Origin: Microbacteriaceae bacterium 3FA27C10
GTDB lineage: Bacteria > Actinomycetota > Actinomycetes > Actinomycetales > Microbacteriaceae
Direction of reading: 5' to 3'
Assembly: GCA_005502775.1 (NCBI GenBank)
Contig: SCNI01000022.1
Span: forward strand, 1-58,341
DNA length: 58,341 nt
The number at the start of each line of letters is the position of its first letter. The first letter of the stretch is position 1. Under the pieces are notes generated by a model. It ran no database searches. It was not told the origin of the DNA and was given only the letters and a program-made list of their open reading frames with translations. Positions 16,179 through 24,584 of this stretch are shown in pieces. The translations under genes and the position numbers were made by a program.

Positions 16179-16291
16179 CGAAGCTCTGGCTCCCAACCTC
16201 GGGAATTGTTTGGCGACGATTCGAGGTGAGGAGCAATCCCAGTACAAGAACCCGGTAGAGCCGGGAGGCTCTTCCGCGTCTTCAAGGAGAC

Positions 16292-17473
16292 GTGTCGATC
16301 GTACCTCACGTGGGACTTGTAGTCCCGTTTTCGCGCGCAAACACGCTTATCGGCGTGTCAGATCACTTCGACGACCCGATTTCGGGGCCACAGGATGCCC
16401 CAGGACAGGCGAGTCCGAAGCGGTCGGGCTCATGGAGCCTTCAGGCCCCTCCGGGGGCGTATGCGGCTGTGCCGGCCTGGACGAGTGGTGCCGCTTGGTT
16501 CGATGCGGTGATGGATGCTCTGCGCACTCCGGAGGGTGAGGAGCTGCGCCGGCGGGTGTCGATCGCGCCGGACACACTGCTGCGGATCGCGCACGCGGAT
16601 ATGCTCGCAGCCGACGCCGACACGGGCCGCGGTGTGTCCACCGCGCACGAGACGGTGGCCGAGGCGACGGGTGTGTGTAAGAAGACCGTGCAGCGCGCCC
16701 GTGGGCTGCTGGAAGCGCTCGGGTTGGCCGTGACGGTGGTGGAGGGCCGCTACCTCACTGTGGCCGAGCGTGAGGCTGCGCAGGGTGCCCATGGGGGGCG
16801 TCAGATCAAGGCTGCGTCGGTGCGTGCGCTGACGATGCCGAAACGGAGGGCTGTTGAAAATGTCCATCTACCCCGTAGGGGTGACCTTGGTATTAAAGCT
16901 CCTGATCTAGAAGTTAAACCAACGCGCGCAAGCGCGCGCGAGTCGGCCGCTACGCGACCTCCAGCAACGACTAAAGGATCAACCCGCCGCGGTTCCTCGA
17001 GGTCAGGCCGGCCGAGGTCGATTGGTGTGCAGCGGTTCGCTGCAGGGTTGGTGGCGCGGATGCGGTGGTTGGCGGATGGGCGGCATATCGGTCAGGTGTG
17101 CGCAATGCTCGAACGCTGCGACGTAGACCCGGACAGGTGGACGATCGACGCCTTCATGGATGCTCTCGCCACCGGTAACAAGCGTGCCGGCTTCACCGTC
17201 GCGGAACCTGCCGGGCAGCGTGACCCGGTGGCGTATCTGGGGTGGCAGATCAAGAATGCGATCGACCCGAACGAGCCAACGCCGGCCGAGGAAGCGCAGC
17301 TCCGCCAGGTCCAGGCACGGGCCGAGCTGGAAGCCCGCCGGCAAGAGCGCGAGGCCGAAGAAGCCCGGTGGGCATCCCGCGACCAAGCTGCGATCCATGA
17401 AGCTATCGCAGCGATGCACGAACAACAGCGGGCATGGGAACGCGCCCGCCAGCATCCACCACAGAAGTGCTAA
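16292..17473 (+). CDS. Candidate plasmid replication initiator (HTH protein)
   Basis: A 393-residue protein. The central part (about 85-150) is a helix-turn-helix unit (STAHETVAEATGVCKKTVQRARGLLEAL) followed by a wing. A basic Ser/Arg-rich linker follows (about 200-240), then an RFAAGLVARMRWLADG block with a PVAYLGWQIKNAI helix, and a charged coiled C-terminus. This layout resembles HTH replication proteins of actinobacterial plasmids. It is the only gene here that could initiate replication, which is the main argument. The start is unsure: GTG 16292 has AAGGAG only two to three bases away, and other GTGs follow. Confidence 0.5.
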   Translation: MSIVPHVGLVVPFSRANTLIGVSDHFDDPISGPQDAPGQASPKRSGSWSLQAPPGAYAAVPAWTSGAAWFDAVMDALRTPEGEELRRRVSIAPDTLLRIAHADMLAADADTGRGVSTAHETVAEATGVCKKTVQRARGLLEALGLAVTVVEGRYLTVAEREAAQGAHGGRQIKAASVRALTMPKRRAVENVHLPRRGDLGIKAPDLEVKPTRASARESAATRPPATTKGSTRRGSSRSGRPRSIGVQRFAAGLVARMRWLADGRHIGQVCAMLERCDVDPDRWTIDAFMDALATGNKRAGFTVAEPAGQRDPVAYLGWQIKNAIDPNEPTPAEEAQLRQVQARAELEARRQEREAEEARWASRDQAAIHEAIAAMHEQQRAWERARQHPPQKC

Positions 17474-17498
17474 TGATCCGGAGGATTAGTGCACTGTT

Positions 17499-17732
17499 TC
17501 AGGGCAGACGGCGGGGTGTGTAGGTCGTGTCGAGCCAGAGGGGTGAGCGGTAGCTGATGTGGCCAACATGGATGCTCCCTGTGGGGACGTCCAGGGCCAG
17601 AGCGACAGCTTCCCGGAGCATCCTCTTCGCGTCTGCGAGGTCCGCGCCCTGGGTCCAAATGTCTTCCTCAACGGCACAAATTGACCACAGCTGGGGGCGG
17701 TCCCGAATGACAATCGCAGTGACATTCCGCAT
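17499..17732 (-). CDS. HicB-like small protein
   Basis: A 77-residue protein, MRNVTAIVIRDRPQLWSICA then ADLADAKRMLREAVALALDVP. The first strand-rich part and the long helix match the HicB/UPF0150 partial RNase H fold, which serves as antitoxin in HicAB pairs. No HicA toxin ORF is visible next to it, and HicB's usual C-terminal DNA-binding domain is missing, so it may be a solitary relative. The ATG has GAGAGG nearby. Confidence 0.65.
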   Translation of the reverse strand: MRNVTAIVIRDRPQLWSICAVEEDIWTQGADLADAKRMLREAVALALDVPTGSIHVGHISYRSPLWLDTTYTPRRLP

Positions 17733-17776
17733 CCCTCAATCCTCTCGCTTCCGGCGTGGGCGCTGATCCTCGGGGG

Positions 17777-18403
17777 TTACTGCACGGAGGCTTCGAAGAG
17801 AACGCGTGCGGCGCGGGCGACGGCCGGCCGGTCGAGACGCACCTGGTTGGCGTCATCGATTATGACCAGTCCGATGGTGACGAGGTCCGATAAGCGCTGC
17901 GGCGAGGACGATTCGTTGAGGACCTGGTGGAGCTCGTCGGTGGTGGGCGAATCTTTGCCGGCCAGATAGGTCAGGATCTTCGCGCTCACCGTATCGAGCG
18001 GGCGAAGAGCTGGCGCCGCGGTCGGGTCGATTGGCTCGGTGGGGGTGTCGTGGTCGTGGAGGCCGAGCATGTAGTCCAGCTGGCGTGACGCGAGCTGGTT
18101 GAGCCGTCGCGCGTCGAGTGAGTACCGGACAACTTTGCCGCGGCCCCTGTCCTCGGGCGACGGGACACCAAAGATGACTCCGGTGGTTTCGAGGTTCCGG
18201 AGCCGAGCGGAGAGAGTGCCTTTCACGACGTCGACACCACGGTCTTGCAGGGCCGCGTGGATACGGCCGAACGTCGCAGCCGGGTGCGCGGACAGATAGG
18301 CGGTGATCGCTCCGTTGTGCGGATTGCCGAAAGCTTCTGTGGCCTCGAGCACATCAGCAGGCGTCAACAGCAGTCCGGGCTCCAAGGCATCCGTTTCAGG
18401 CAT
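17777..18403 (-). CDS. Winged-helix transcription regulator
   Basis: A 208-residue protein with two apparent winged-helix units. The first (about 20-100) reads AITAYLSAHPAATFGRIHAALQ with a KGTLSARLRNLETTGVIFGV recognition part. The second lies near the C-terminus (VSAKILTYLAGKDSPTTDELHQ). The layout fits an ArsR/MarR-like DNA-binding protein. No ligand-binding motif is recognised. The ATG at 18403 is preferred over a TTG seven codons upstream. Its target is unknown. Confidence 0.65.
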   Translation of the reverse strand: MPETDALEPGLLLTPADVLEATEAFGNPHNGAITAYLSAHPAATFGRIHAALQDRGVDVVKGTLSARLRNLETTGVIFGVPSPEDRGRGKVVRYSLDARRLNQLASRQLDYMLGLHDHDTPTEPIDPTAAPALRPLDTVSAKILTYLAGKDSPTTDELHQVLNESSSPQRLSDLVTIGLVIIDDANQVRLDRPAVARAARVLFEASVQ

Positions 18404-18696
18404 GGCATCGACGCTACCGAACAACGGTTGCGCTGCACGGGTGAATCGGCAGGAGCACCGGCCCCGCCGGCGCCCGTTCTAACTCAGGGGAGCCGCTGTG
18501 CGGCACTGCTCTTGCTAGGGCATTTTCCCGTCTGTCTGGCCACTTCACGATAGTTCGCTCCCGACCCTTCGTGCCCACCAATCCGAACGCGCCCCAAGGG
18601 GCATATTTCGCCCGAATTGGCGTGCACTACGGGCCGTCCGCTCTCCATCGCTGCGCTTGCCAGACAGGCAGAAAAACAAGTTGAAGGAGAACCGAA

Positions 18697-18921
18697 GTGC
18701 TACTTCTCACCACGCCCGCAGGCGACACCATCACCGCACACACCGACGTCGAGCTGGCCTCGAAATGGCTGAACAAGCAATACGGCGACGACTGGGCAGA
18801 TGGGCTGATCCCGTTCGACGAACACGATTACATGAACTCGGCTATCGAGGAACTCGCCCTTATGGCCGACGGAATCTTCCCCGGCTACACCGTCACCGAC
18901 ACCGCCACTTTCGACCATTGA
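18697..18921 (+). CDS. Hypothetical small acidic protein
   Basis: A 74-residue acidic protein (VLLLTTPAGDTITAHTDVE..., ending TDTATFDH). The GTG start at 18697 has a strong AAGGAGAA site. Nothing in it is recognised. It lies 37 bp before the RelB-like gene on the same strand. The 290 bases upstream, back to the regulator at 18403, hold no gene I can see. Confidence 0.6.
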   Translation: MLLLTTPAGDTITAHTDVELASKWLNKQYGDDWADGLIPFDEHDYMNSAIEELALMADGIFPGYTVTDTATFDH

Positions 18922-18950
18922 AAGACATGCCATGACCAATCTGTGCGAGA

Positions 18951-18968
18951 CTGTAAACATGTCTACAG
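18951..18968. promoter_or_regulatory. Near-palindromic operator over the antitoxin start
   Basis: CTGTAAACATGTCTACAG equals its own reverse complement except for one base pair. It covers the ATG of the RHH antitoxin at 18959. Type II antitoxins commonly repress their own operon through such a site. Confidence 0.5.
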
Positions 18969-19231
18969 GAGTGGTGAGTGTTCGTCTGCCCGACGATCTG
19001 AAGGGCCGGCTTGATGCGTTGAGCGCGACCACGGGTCGCCCGGCCGCGTTCTATCTCCGCGAGGCACTCTCCGAGCACCTCGATGACCTCGAGCACGCCT
19101 ACAGCGTCGTTGCGCGCGCCGAAGCGATTCGGGCCGGAGCCCGCGACACCGTGCCCCTGGATGACGTGCTGACAGAGCTCGGAGTCACTCGCGCTGACCT
19201 GGACGCGATGCCTTCTGAGCCTGTCGAGTGA
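18959..19231 (+). CDS. RelB/RHH-type antitoxin
   Basis: A 90-residue protein with an N-terminal ribbon-helix-helix (TGVVSVRLPDDLKGRLDALS, ATTGRPAAFYLREALSEHL) and an acidic C-terminal tail that would bind the toxin. An upstream in-frame ATG at 18932 exists, but the palindrome over 18959 and the RHH strand position favour the later start. The stop overlaps the toxin start by four bases (GTGA). Confidence 0.8.
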   Translation: MSTGVVSVRLPDDLKGRLDALSATTGRPAAFYLREALSEHLDDLEHAYSVVARAEAIRAGARDTVPLDDVLTELGVTRADLDAMPSEPVE

Positions 19232-19500
19232 GCGAACCGCTCTGGCGGATCGAGTTCGACCGGGTCGCTGTCCGCGCTCTCCGCAAACTCGATCCCGCCA
19301 TCGCCCGACGGATAGTGAAGGCGCTTGATGATCTCAGCGGACTCGAAGACCCCACGGTGCGCTGCAAGGCACTGAGCGGACCTCTAATCGGGTTATGGCG
19401 AATACGAGTCGGGGACTACCGGGCGATCCTTGACATCCGCCGCGGCGAACTGGTGATCGTCGCCCTCGACATCGGCAACCGAGCCACCATCTACGACTGA
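19228..19500 (+). CDS. RelE/ParE-family toxin
   Basis: A 90-residue protein of the RelE/ParE fold: two N-terminal helices (FDRVAVRALRKLDPAIARRIVKALDDL) and the beta-sheet block GLWRIRVGDYRAILDIRRGELVIVALDIGNRATIYD. RelE members cut mRNA on the ribosome. The GLWRIRVGDYR block, with a late basic residue, fits RelE rather than ParE. It is coupled to the RHH antitoxin, forming a plasmid-stabilising pair. Confidence 0.85.
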   Translation: MSEPLWRIEFDRVAVRALRKLDPAIARRIVKALDDLSGLEDPTVRCKALSGPLIGLWRIRVGDYRAILDIRRGELVIVALDIGNRATIYD

Positions 19501-19538
19501 TCGTGATGTCATTCGTTGGACTGAAATAAGGGGAGAAC

Positions 19539-20033
19539 ATGCAGATCGAGGTTGGTGACACGGTGGTGTACCCGCACCACGGGGCCGCGACCGTTATCGC
19601 GCTCAGAGATCGCGTCATCAAGGGTACGGACGTCAGCTACGTGAAGTTGCGTGTGCACTCGAACGATCTGACCATCGAGCTCCCAGCCGGCAACATCTCT
19701 GACGTTGGTGTCCGCGACGTCATCGACAACGACGGGGTCGACGAGGTGTACGCCGTTCTCCGCCAGGACCTCCCGGAGGACACCGGGAATTGGTCGAGGC
19801 GGTACAAAGCGAACCAGGAGAAGCTCGCCAGCGGCAACGTACTGAAAGCGACCGAGGTCGTTCGGGACCTGTGGCGACGCGACGTGTCACGCGGCCTCTC
19901 AACGGGCGAAAAAGCGATGCTGCAGAAAGCCCGCTACACCGTCGAATCCGAACTCGCGCTCGCTCTGGACTGTTCCGAGGCCGACGCGGCGACCGCGGTC
20001 GAAACCGTCCTCCAGGAATACGCGACCGACTGA
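19539..20033 (+). CDS. CarD-family RNA polymerase-binding regulator (copy 1)
   Basis: A 164-residue CarD protein. The N-terminal Tudor-like RNAP-interaction domain (MQIEVGDTVVYPHHGAATV) is followed by the helical DNA-binding domain (NWSRRYKANQEKLASGNVLKATEVVRDLWRRD). CarD stabilises open promoter complexes, notably at rRNA promoters. Length equals chromosomal CarD. A close paralogue lies at 24585-25079. The ATG has GGGGAG. Plasmid-borne copies are unusual. Confidence 0.9.
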   Translation: MQIEVGDTVVYPHHGAATVIALRDRVIKGTDVSYVKLRVHSNDLTIELPAGNISDVGVRDVIDNDGVDEVYAVLRQDLPEDTGNWSRRYKANQEKLASGNVLKATEVVRDLWRRDVSRGLSTGEKAMLQKARYTVESELALALDCSEADAATAVETVLQEYATD

Positions 20034-20076
20034 CTGGCCATCACCCACCCAGGACGCACGGATGGGTGGTGGGGGT

Positions 20077-20107
20077 GTTTGCCAGGTCCCGAACGAGCCT
20101 GGCAAAC
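20077..20107. terminator. Terminator hairpin after carD copy 1
   Basis: GTTTGCCAGG and CCTGGCAAAC pair perfectly (10 bp) around an 11-base loop. A second hairpin of CCACCC/GGGTGG lies just before it. It sits between the converging carD and histidine kinase genes. Confidence 0.55.
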
Positions 20108-20298
20108 CGTGTGATCTTCGGGTTCGGCCGCAGGATCAACCCCCGATCCCACCACAGTGGGCATCACATGAAATGTAAAGCGTTTGGGTGCGTCTGGCGC
20201 ATCATCACTCGACAGTTCAGTAGTTCCACCGTGTTTTCAGTAGTTCTGACTGGGCGATGGACATGTTCGAGGTGAGGGTGATGCTGGTGCAGTCTGCG

Positions 20299-21963
20299 CT
20301 ATCTCGAGGGTGAACCCTCATCGTGTGTGCTGTGCGGGATGGTGATGCTGAGAGTGGTACCGGGGTCGGCGGTAGCGATGGCGATGCGGCCATGGTGGGC
20401 AGCAATGGTGTTCTTGGCGAGGGTGAGTCCGAGTCCGAAGCCTTGAATCGCGTTATTGCGGGCGTAAGGGGTGCGGTAGAAGCGATCAAAGACCCGGGTC
20501 TGTTCGCCGCGGCTGATCCCAGGCCCCTCATCCTGAACAGTGATGACGTCGTCATCGCTGCTACTGCTGCTGGTGTGGGTGATGGTGATGGTGGTGTTGG
20601 ATGGGCTGAATTTCAGGGCGTTATCGATGATCTCCTCGAACGCGCGGCGGAGCCGGCCCGGATCGACCATGCGAGGGATATCGACGGTGCGATCGCGGAC
20701 GAGACGGATAGTTTGGGCCCGTTTCGTCGCGGTCTTAGCCGTCCGGGCGACCGCCTCATCCAGAACAGACCCCACGGTCACGAGGCGCAGTTGGAGGGGC
20801 GCGGCGATGTCGGTCGCGGCGAGGAGTTCCCCGATCCGGTCGTGAAGGATGCCAGCGTTACGGCTGACGACTTCGAGGTAGCCCTGGTTGGTCGTGTCGG
20901 CGGGGTCGAGGGAGTCCTCGAGAAGCTCAAGATATCCGGTAATGCTCGTCAACGGGGTGCGGAGTTCATGCGAGACGGTGGTCAAGAATTGTTCACGGAT
21001 ATCGATCGAGTGAGCAAGTTCGGTGATGTCGTAGGCGACGATCACGGTTCCGAGGAGAACTCCGTCGTCGCGGTGCACTTGCCGGGAGGAGGCCATGATC
21101 GCGACCTGCTGATCGGCGGGGCCGAGCCATTCGACGTGATCGGTGATCTCTTCCCCGCGAAGTGCCCGTGGAATGATCTGTTCCTCGTACGGGATCGGAG
21201 TCGCCCGATCGGCGGCAAGGACATTGTCGCCGGCGTACGGGGGCTGGTCGAGGCGGAACCCGACGAGTTCCACCATGTCAGCAGCGAGCCGGTTCGCGAT
21301 GACGAGCCGGTTGCCGGCGTCATAGAACGCGACACCGGCAGCGACAGTGTCCAAGATCGCCCGGGAGAGCAATTCGTTATCGCGGGACTCCTGGAGCGCG
21401 GCCGCTTGGGCGTCATTGGCAGTGCGGAGACGCTGACTGTTTCGGCGCAGGTGACTCGCGGCAATGTTCACCACGACGGCGACACCCACGATGATCGTCG
21501 GCAAGGTGATGACGTTGGCCCACTCCAACGCGGTCGTGGGCCACACCCCCCGGTAGGCGAACGCGAGCGAGGTCATGAACAGGGCTCCGGCGATCGCGAT
21601 GACCACCACCCAGCGGCGGAACCCGTAAGAAAGCCACAGGATCGGGAAGATCGCCAACATTCCTACCGACGGTAGGACCGAGAAAAGCTCCGCCCTGATC
21701 AATGCAACCCCGACGAGGTCAGCGACCGCGACACTGATGAGCCTGTTCGAGGACCACCGCTCCCACGGCAGGACGAAAGCAGCCACGGACGCTACCGTGA
21801 TCGTCACGATGCCGGTCAGCAGAACCGGGGTCACAAGCTCTGCGGGGATCGCGACCGCGACAACCATAACGACGAACACCGTTGCCAGCAGGAGGGGCAA
21901 TTGTGCTCGGATGAACACTCGTCGCCGGCCTCGCGATGAAGATTCCAATTCGAACAACGGCAC
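20299..21963 (-). CDS. Orphan membrane histidine kinase
   Basis: A 554-residue sensor kinase. About five membrane helices fill the first 160 residues, followed by a PAS-like domain (about 200-310) and then the HisKA phospho-acceptor SHELRTPLTSITGYLELLEDS. The ATPase domain has an N box (EEIIDNALKFSP), a G1 box (DEGPGISRGEQTRVFDRF) and a G2 box (GFGLGLTLAKN). The GTG at 21963 has a strong GGAGGAGG site. No response-regulator gene is adjacent, so its partner is unknown. The LuxR-like regulator at 28322 is the only receiver-like protein in the window, but nothing links the two. Confidence 0.85.
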   Translation of the reverse strand: MPLFELESSSRGRRRVFIRAQLPLLLATVFVVMVVAVAIPAELVTPVLLTGIVTITVASVAAFVLPWERWSSNRLISVAVADLVGVALIRAELFSVLPSVGMLAIFPILWLSYGFRRWVVVIAIAGALFMTSLAFAYRGVWPTTALEWANVITLPTIIVGVAVVVNIAASHLRRNSQRLRTANDAQAAALQESRDNELLSRAILDTVAAGVAFYDAGNRLVIANRLAADMVELVGFRLDQPPYAGDNVLAADRATPIPYEEQIIPRALRGEEITDHVEWLGPADQQVAIMASSRQVHRDDGVLLGTVIVAYDITELAHSIDIREQFLTTVSHELRTPLTSITGYLELLEDSLDPADTTNQGYLEVVSRNAGILHDRIGELLAATDIAAPLQLRLVTVGSVLDEAVARTAKTATKRAQTIRLVRDRTVDIPRMVDPGRLRRAFEEIIDNALKFSPSNTTITITHTSSSSSDDDVITVQDEGPGISRGEQTRVFDRFYRTPYARNNAIQGFGLGLTLAKNTIAAHHGRIAIATADPGTTLSITIPHSTHDEGSPSR

Positions 21964-22067
21964 TATGAGCCCTCCTCCCCGGCGCAATCAATGGGCTGCG
22001 CGAGCTGTAGACCTATCATGAAGGGAACAGCTCTTTTGGCGGACAGCGACAGGCAGGAAAATTCGGC

Positions 22068-22316
22068 GTGCTTGATGAAGCCACGGTCGCTCGGATCGCG
22101 TCGGTATTCCGGCAACACCCCAACTCGGTCCTCGTCTTCACCGACGCAATCGCAGAAGACAGCTATGTCGTCGAACGCAGCGGGACCACCCCCACGGTGT
22201 ATCTACACACCGCCCACAAAGATCTCGCTCAGATCCACGCAAGCTGGCACACGAACACCAGCACCGTGACTCGTAATGTCACCGCAACGGTCTCCCCGGC
22301 CCCAACCCTGACATAG
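22068..22316 (+). CDS. Hypothetical small protein
   Basis: An 82-residue ORF divergent from the kinase. The GTG start at 22068 follows AGGAAAA. The product (VLDEATVARIASVFRQHPNSV..., rich in Thr near the end) shows a helix then strands and no recognised motif. GC-rich third positions support coding. It could be functionally tied to the kinase by position only. Confidence 0.45.
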   Translation: MLDEATVARIASVFRQHPNSVLVFTDAIAEDSYVVERSGTTPTVYLHTAHKDLAQIHASWHTNTSTVTRNVTATVSPAPTLT

Positions 22317-22444
22317 CGACCGGCGCAGACGGGCGCCAGTGGCTATCCGAACTTAGGGCGCAGTGGTCGGCGTCCGGCGCGTGATGCAGTCGAATCAGGT
22401 GGCCACCGGGTCGAGCCGGCGCGGGGGCGTGACACACTGAGGCC

Positions 22445-23488
22445 GTGTCGAAACAATCCGCTGTGGCGCAGCGGCTTCACCGTGCCGCCCGCATTGATGA
22501 TGCCATCCATGATTTCCGCGAGAAGTGGGCTAGGCGTCGGGGCCGTCAGCTGACGGTCATCCCATACACCGGTTACGGCTCCACCACGCGGGTGCGCGTG
22601 CTCGGTCGCGTGCTGTTGACGAAGCCGCCGAAACCGGGATCGCGCGGGGCCAAGAAAGCGTTGCGCCGCGAAGAGCGGGTGCGCGGTTGGCGCAGCTTCC
22701 TGAGCGTTCCGGTGGGCGACGTTGAGGTGACTATCGAGGTCGAGGGCATCGTGCGCACCGTCAAGGCCGATCGCGGCGGTGTCGTCGACACCGACGTCGA
22801 TGTGACGCTCGAGCCAGGGTGGCACACCATCACCATGTCGACCGCCGGCTCCGAGAAGGTCGAGGCCCCGGTCTTCATCGTGGCCCCTGACATCGACTTT
22901 GGTGTCATCTGCGACATCGACGACACCGTCATGGTCACGGCGCTGCCCCGCCCGTTCCTCGCGTTTTGGAACACCTTCGTGATCAACGTGCACGCCCGTA
23001 ACCCCACCCCCGGTATGGCCGTGTTTCTTGAGCGCCTGATGGCCGACCACCCCGGCTCGCCTTTCATCTACCTCTCTACCGGCGCCTGGAACGTGGCTCC
23101 GACCCTCACGCGATTTCTCTCCCGCAACCTCTATCCGCGTGGGCCGCTGCTCCTCACTGACTGGGGCCCGACACGCGACCGCTTCTTCCGCAACGGCCGC
23201 GAGCACAAAGAGACTAATCTGCGCCGCCTGGCCCAAGAGTTCTCGGGCATTCGTTGGGTGCTGATTGGCGATGACGGCCAGCACGACGAGTCGATCTACG
23301 GCGAGTTCGCTCAGGATGCGCCCGGTCACGTCCGCGCCATCGCTATCCGCCAGCTCTCCCCCGGCGAGGCAGTCCTCGCCGGCGGCCGCTCGAAAGGCGA
23401 CCGACCCGCCGAGGACGTGCCCTGGGTCTACGCCCCCGACGGCGCCGGCCTCGCCGAGAAGCTCGACGCGATCGAGAACCAGGACTGA
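22445..23488 (+). CDS. App1-family phosphatase (DUF2183)
   Basis: A 347-residue protein with an N-terminal beta-sandwich-like part (about 35-150, with TGYGSTTRVRVLGRVL) and a C-terminal HAD-like App1 catalytic domain. The catalytic DIDDTVMVT (about residue 158) is the DxDxT motif, IYLSTGAWNV is HAD motif II, and WVLIGDDGQHDESIYGEF is motif IV. Yeast App1 is a phosphatidate phosphatase; the bacterial substrate is not known. The GTG start lacks a clear ribosome site. Confidence 0.85.
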   Translation: MSKQSAVAQRLHRAARIDDAIHDFREKWARRRGRQLTVIPYTGYGSTTRVRVLGRVLLTKPPKPGSRGAKKALRREERVRGWRSFLSVPVGDVEVTIEVEGIVRTVKADRGGVVDTDVDVTLEPGWHTITMSTAGSEKVEAPVFIVAPDIDFGVICDIDDTVMVTALPRPFLAFWNTFVINVHARNPTPGMAVFLERLMADHPGSPFIYLSTGAWNVAPTLTRFLSRNLYPRGPLLLTDWGPTRDRFFRNGREHKETNLRRLAQEFSGIRWVLIGDDGQHDESIYGEFAQDAPGHVRAIAIRQLSPGEAVLAGGRSKGDRPAEDVPWVYAPDGAGLAEKLDAIENQD

Positions 23489-23646
23489 CGCGTCCCTTCC
23501 GTCAACCCGCTTGTTCTCAGACGCGAAAATCAGAGTGGGGGTCTTCCCGCCGGTCGTGTTGCATGTTCGGAACGTTGGCCGCGAGCGGAATGCCGGCGCG
23601 GCCGGCATCAACCCATCTCAGATCGGAGCCGCTGCGCGGCTCAGCA

Positions 23647-24255
23647 TTATTCGTCGATGACCTTCGCCTCAACGATCGTGAGAAGCTCGTCCGGGTTCAT
23701 GCTGGCGTCGGCACGGCGGAGCGCTTCAAAATAGACCGGCTCGTCGGTCCAGTCAAAGATCCGGTCCCCTGTCATCGCGAGAAGCAGCACGTCCGCGTAT
23801 AGACGGGTGACGCGACCATTGCCATCGACAAACGGGTGGATCTTGACCAGGTGATGGTGGGCACTCATTGCTACGAAATCCGGGGAGAGCCCGGCACTGT
23901 CGAGGTTGCTGGTTTGCCAGTTGAGTCGATCGAGTTCCGCGTAAAGAGCTTCGCGAATGTGTTCGGGTGCTGCGCCGATGCTCAGTTCCCGGACACGGAT
24001 GGCGCCGGCCCACTTCCAGATGCTCCCGTAGCACGCGGCGTGAATATCGGTCAGCGCATACGGCGTCGTGAGATCGGCCGTAGTGAGCTCGCCGGAACTG
24101 ATGCCCGCGTAAAGCTCATCGCGGGCATCAGCCAACGCTTGGGCTTCCGCCGCATATAGCTCAGCCTTCGTCTCGAAGGACACGCCATCAACGAACGCTT
24201 CCGCATCCTCCGGATCAACCGGGGTGTCGTTATACGGGCTGGAGAACTCAGCCAA
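23647..24255 (-). CDS. Fic-family toxin (AMP transferase type)
   Basis: A 202-residue Fic protein with the full active-site motif HPFVDGNGRVTR (about residues 138-149). The histidine is the general base and the glycine-rich loop binds ATP phosphates. Fic toxins AMPylate target proteins such as topoisomerases. The start is a TTG at 24255 that overlaps the end of the upstream small antitoxin gene. No inhibitory helix is visible at its own termini, so inhibition should come from the partner, which is a class I arrangement. Confidence 0.85.
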   Translation of the reverse strand: MAEFSSPYNDTPVDPEDAEAFVDGVSFETKAELYAAEAQALADARDELYAGISSGELTTADLTTPYALTDIHAACYGSIWKWAGAIRVRELSIGAAPEHIREALYAELDRLNWQTSNLDSAGLSPDFVAMSAHHHLVKIHPFVDGNGRVTRLYADVLLLAMTGDRIFDWTDEPVYFEALRRADASMNPDELLTIVEAKVIDE

Positions 24256-24424
24256 CAGGACGGTGCGAATGCGCCTTCAGACGCTTCACGAGATCGCCGC
24301 TCCCGGCCACCCGGACCCGGGGTGCTGTTGTCGGCATGCGACCTTCGATCTTCATCGTCTTCATCGTCGATTCCACAACCGTCTCGCTCAACCGCTTCGC
24401 GCTGACGAACTTCTTCGGTGCCAT
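24248..24424 (-). CDS. Fic antitoxin (VbhA/FicA-like)
   Basis: A 58-residue basic protein, MAPKKFVSAKRLSETVVEST and onward. Residues 23-28 read TMKIEG, which fits the (S/T)xxxE(G/N) inhibitory motif whose glutamate blocks ATP positioning in Fic enzymes. The ATG follows GGGGGTGCAGGT. It overlaps the Fic start, as expected for a translationally coupled class I pair. Confidence 0.7.
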   Translation of the reverse strand: MAPKKFVSAKRLSETVVESTMKTMKIEGRMPTTAPRVRVAGSGDLVKRLKAHSHRPVG

Positions 24425-24584
24425 ACCTGCACCCCCTTCACTCGCCACCAGAATACGCCCCCACGACCCCCAGCACGCCCTCAAGTGCGGCCCACGAAAG
24501 CCTGCTGGGCCTGCAGTCGGCACCGGATTACTGCTTTTCGTGGCGGCTTGGAATGATGTGGTGTCACAGACAAGGGGGTGCCAG

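Noticed and set aside
20323..21675. 450-codon plus-strand ORF over the histidine kinase
   Set aside because: Antisense to a kinase with all H, N and G boxes.
22343..23611. 422-codon minus-strand ORF over the App1-type gene
   Set aside because: Shadow frame; the plus-strand gene carries intact HAD catalytic motifs.
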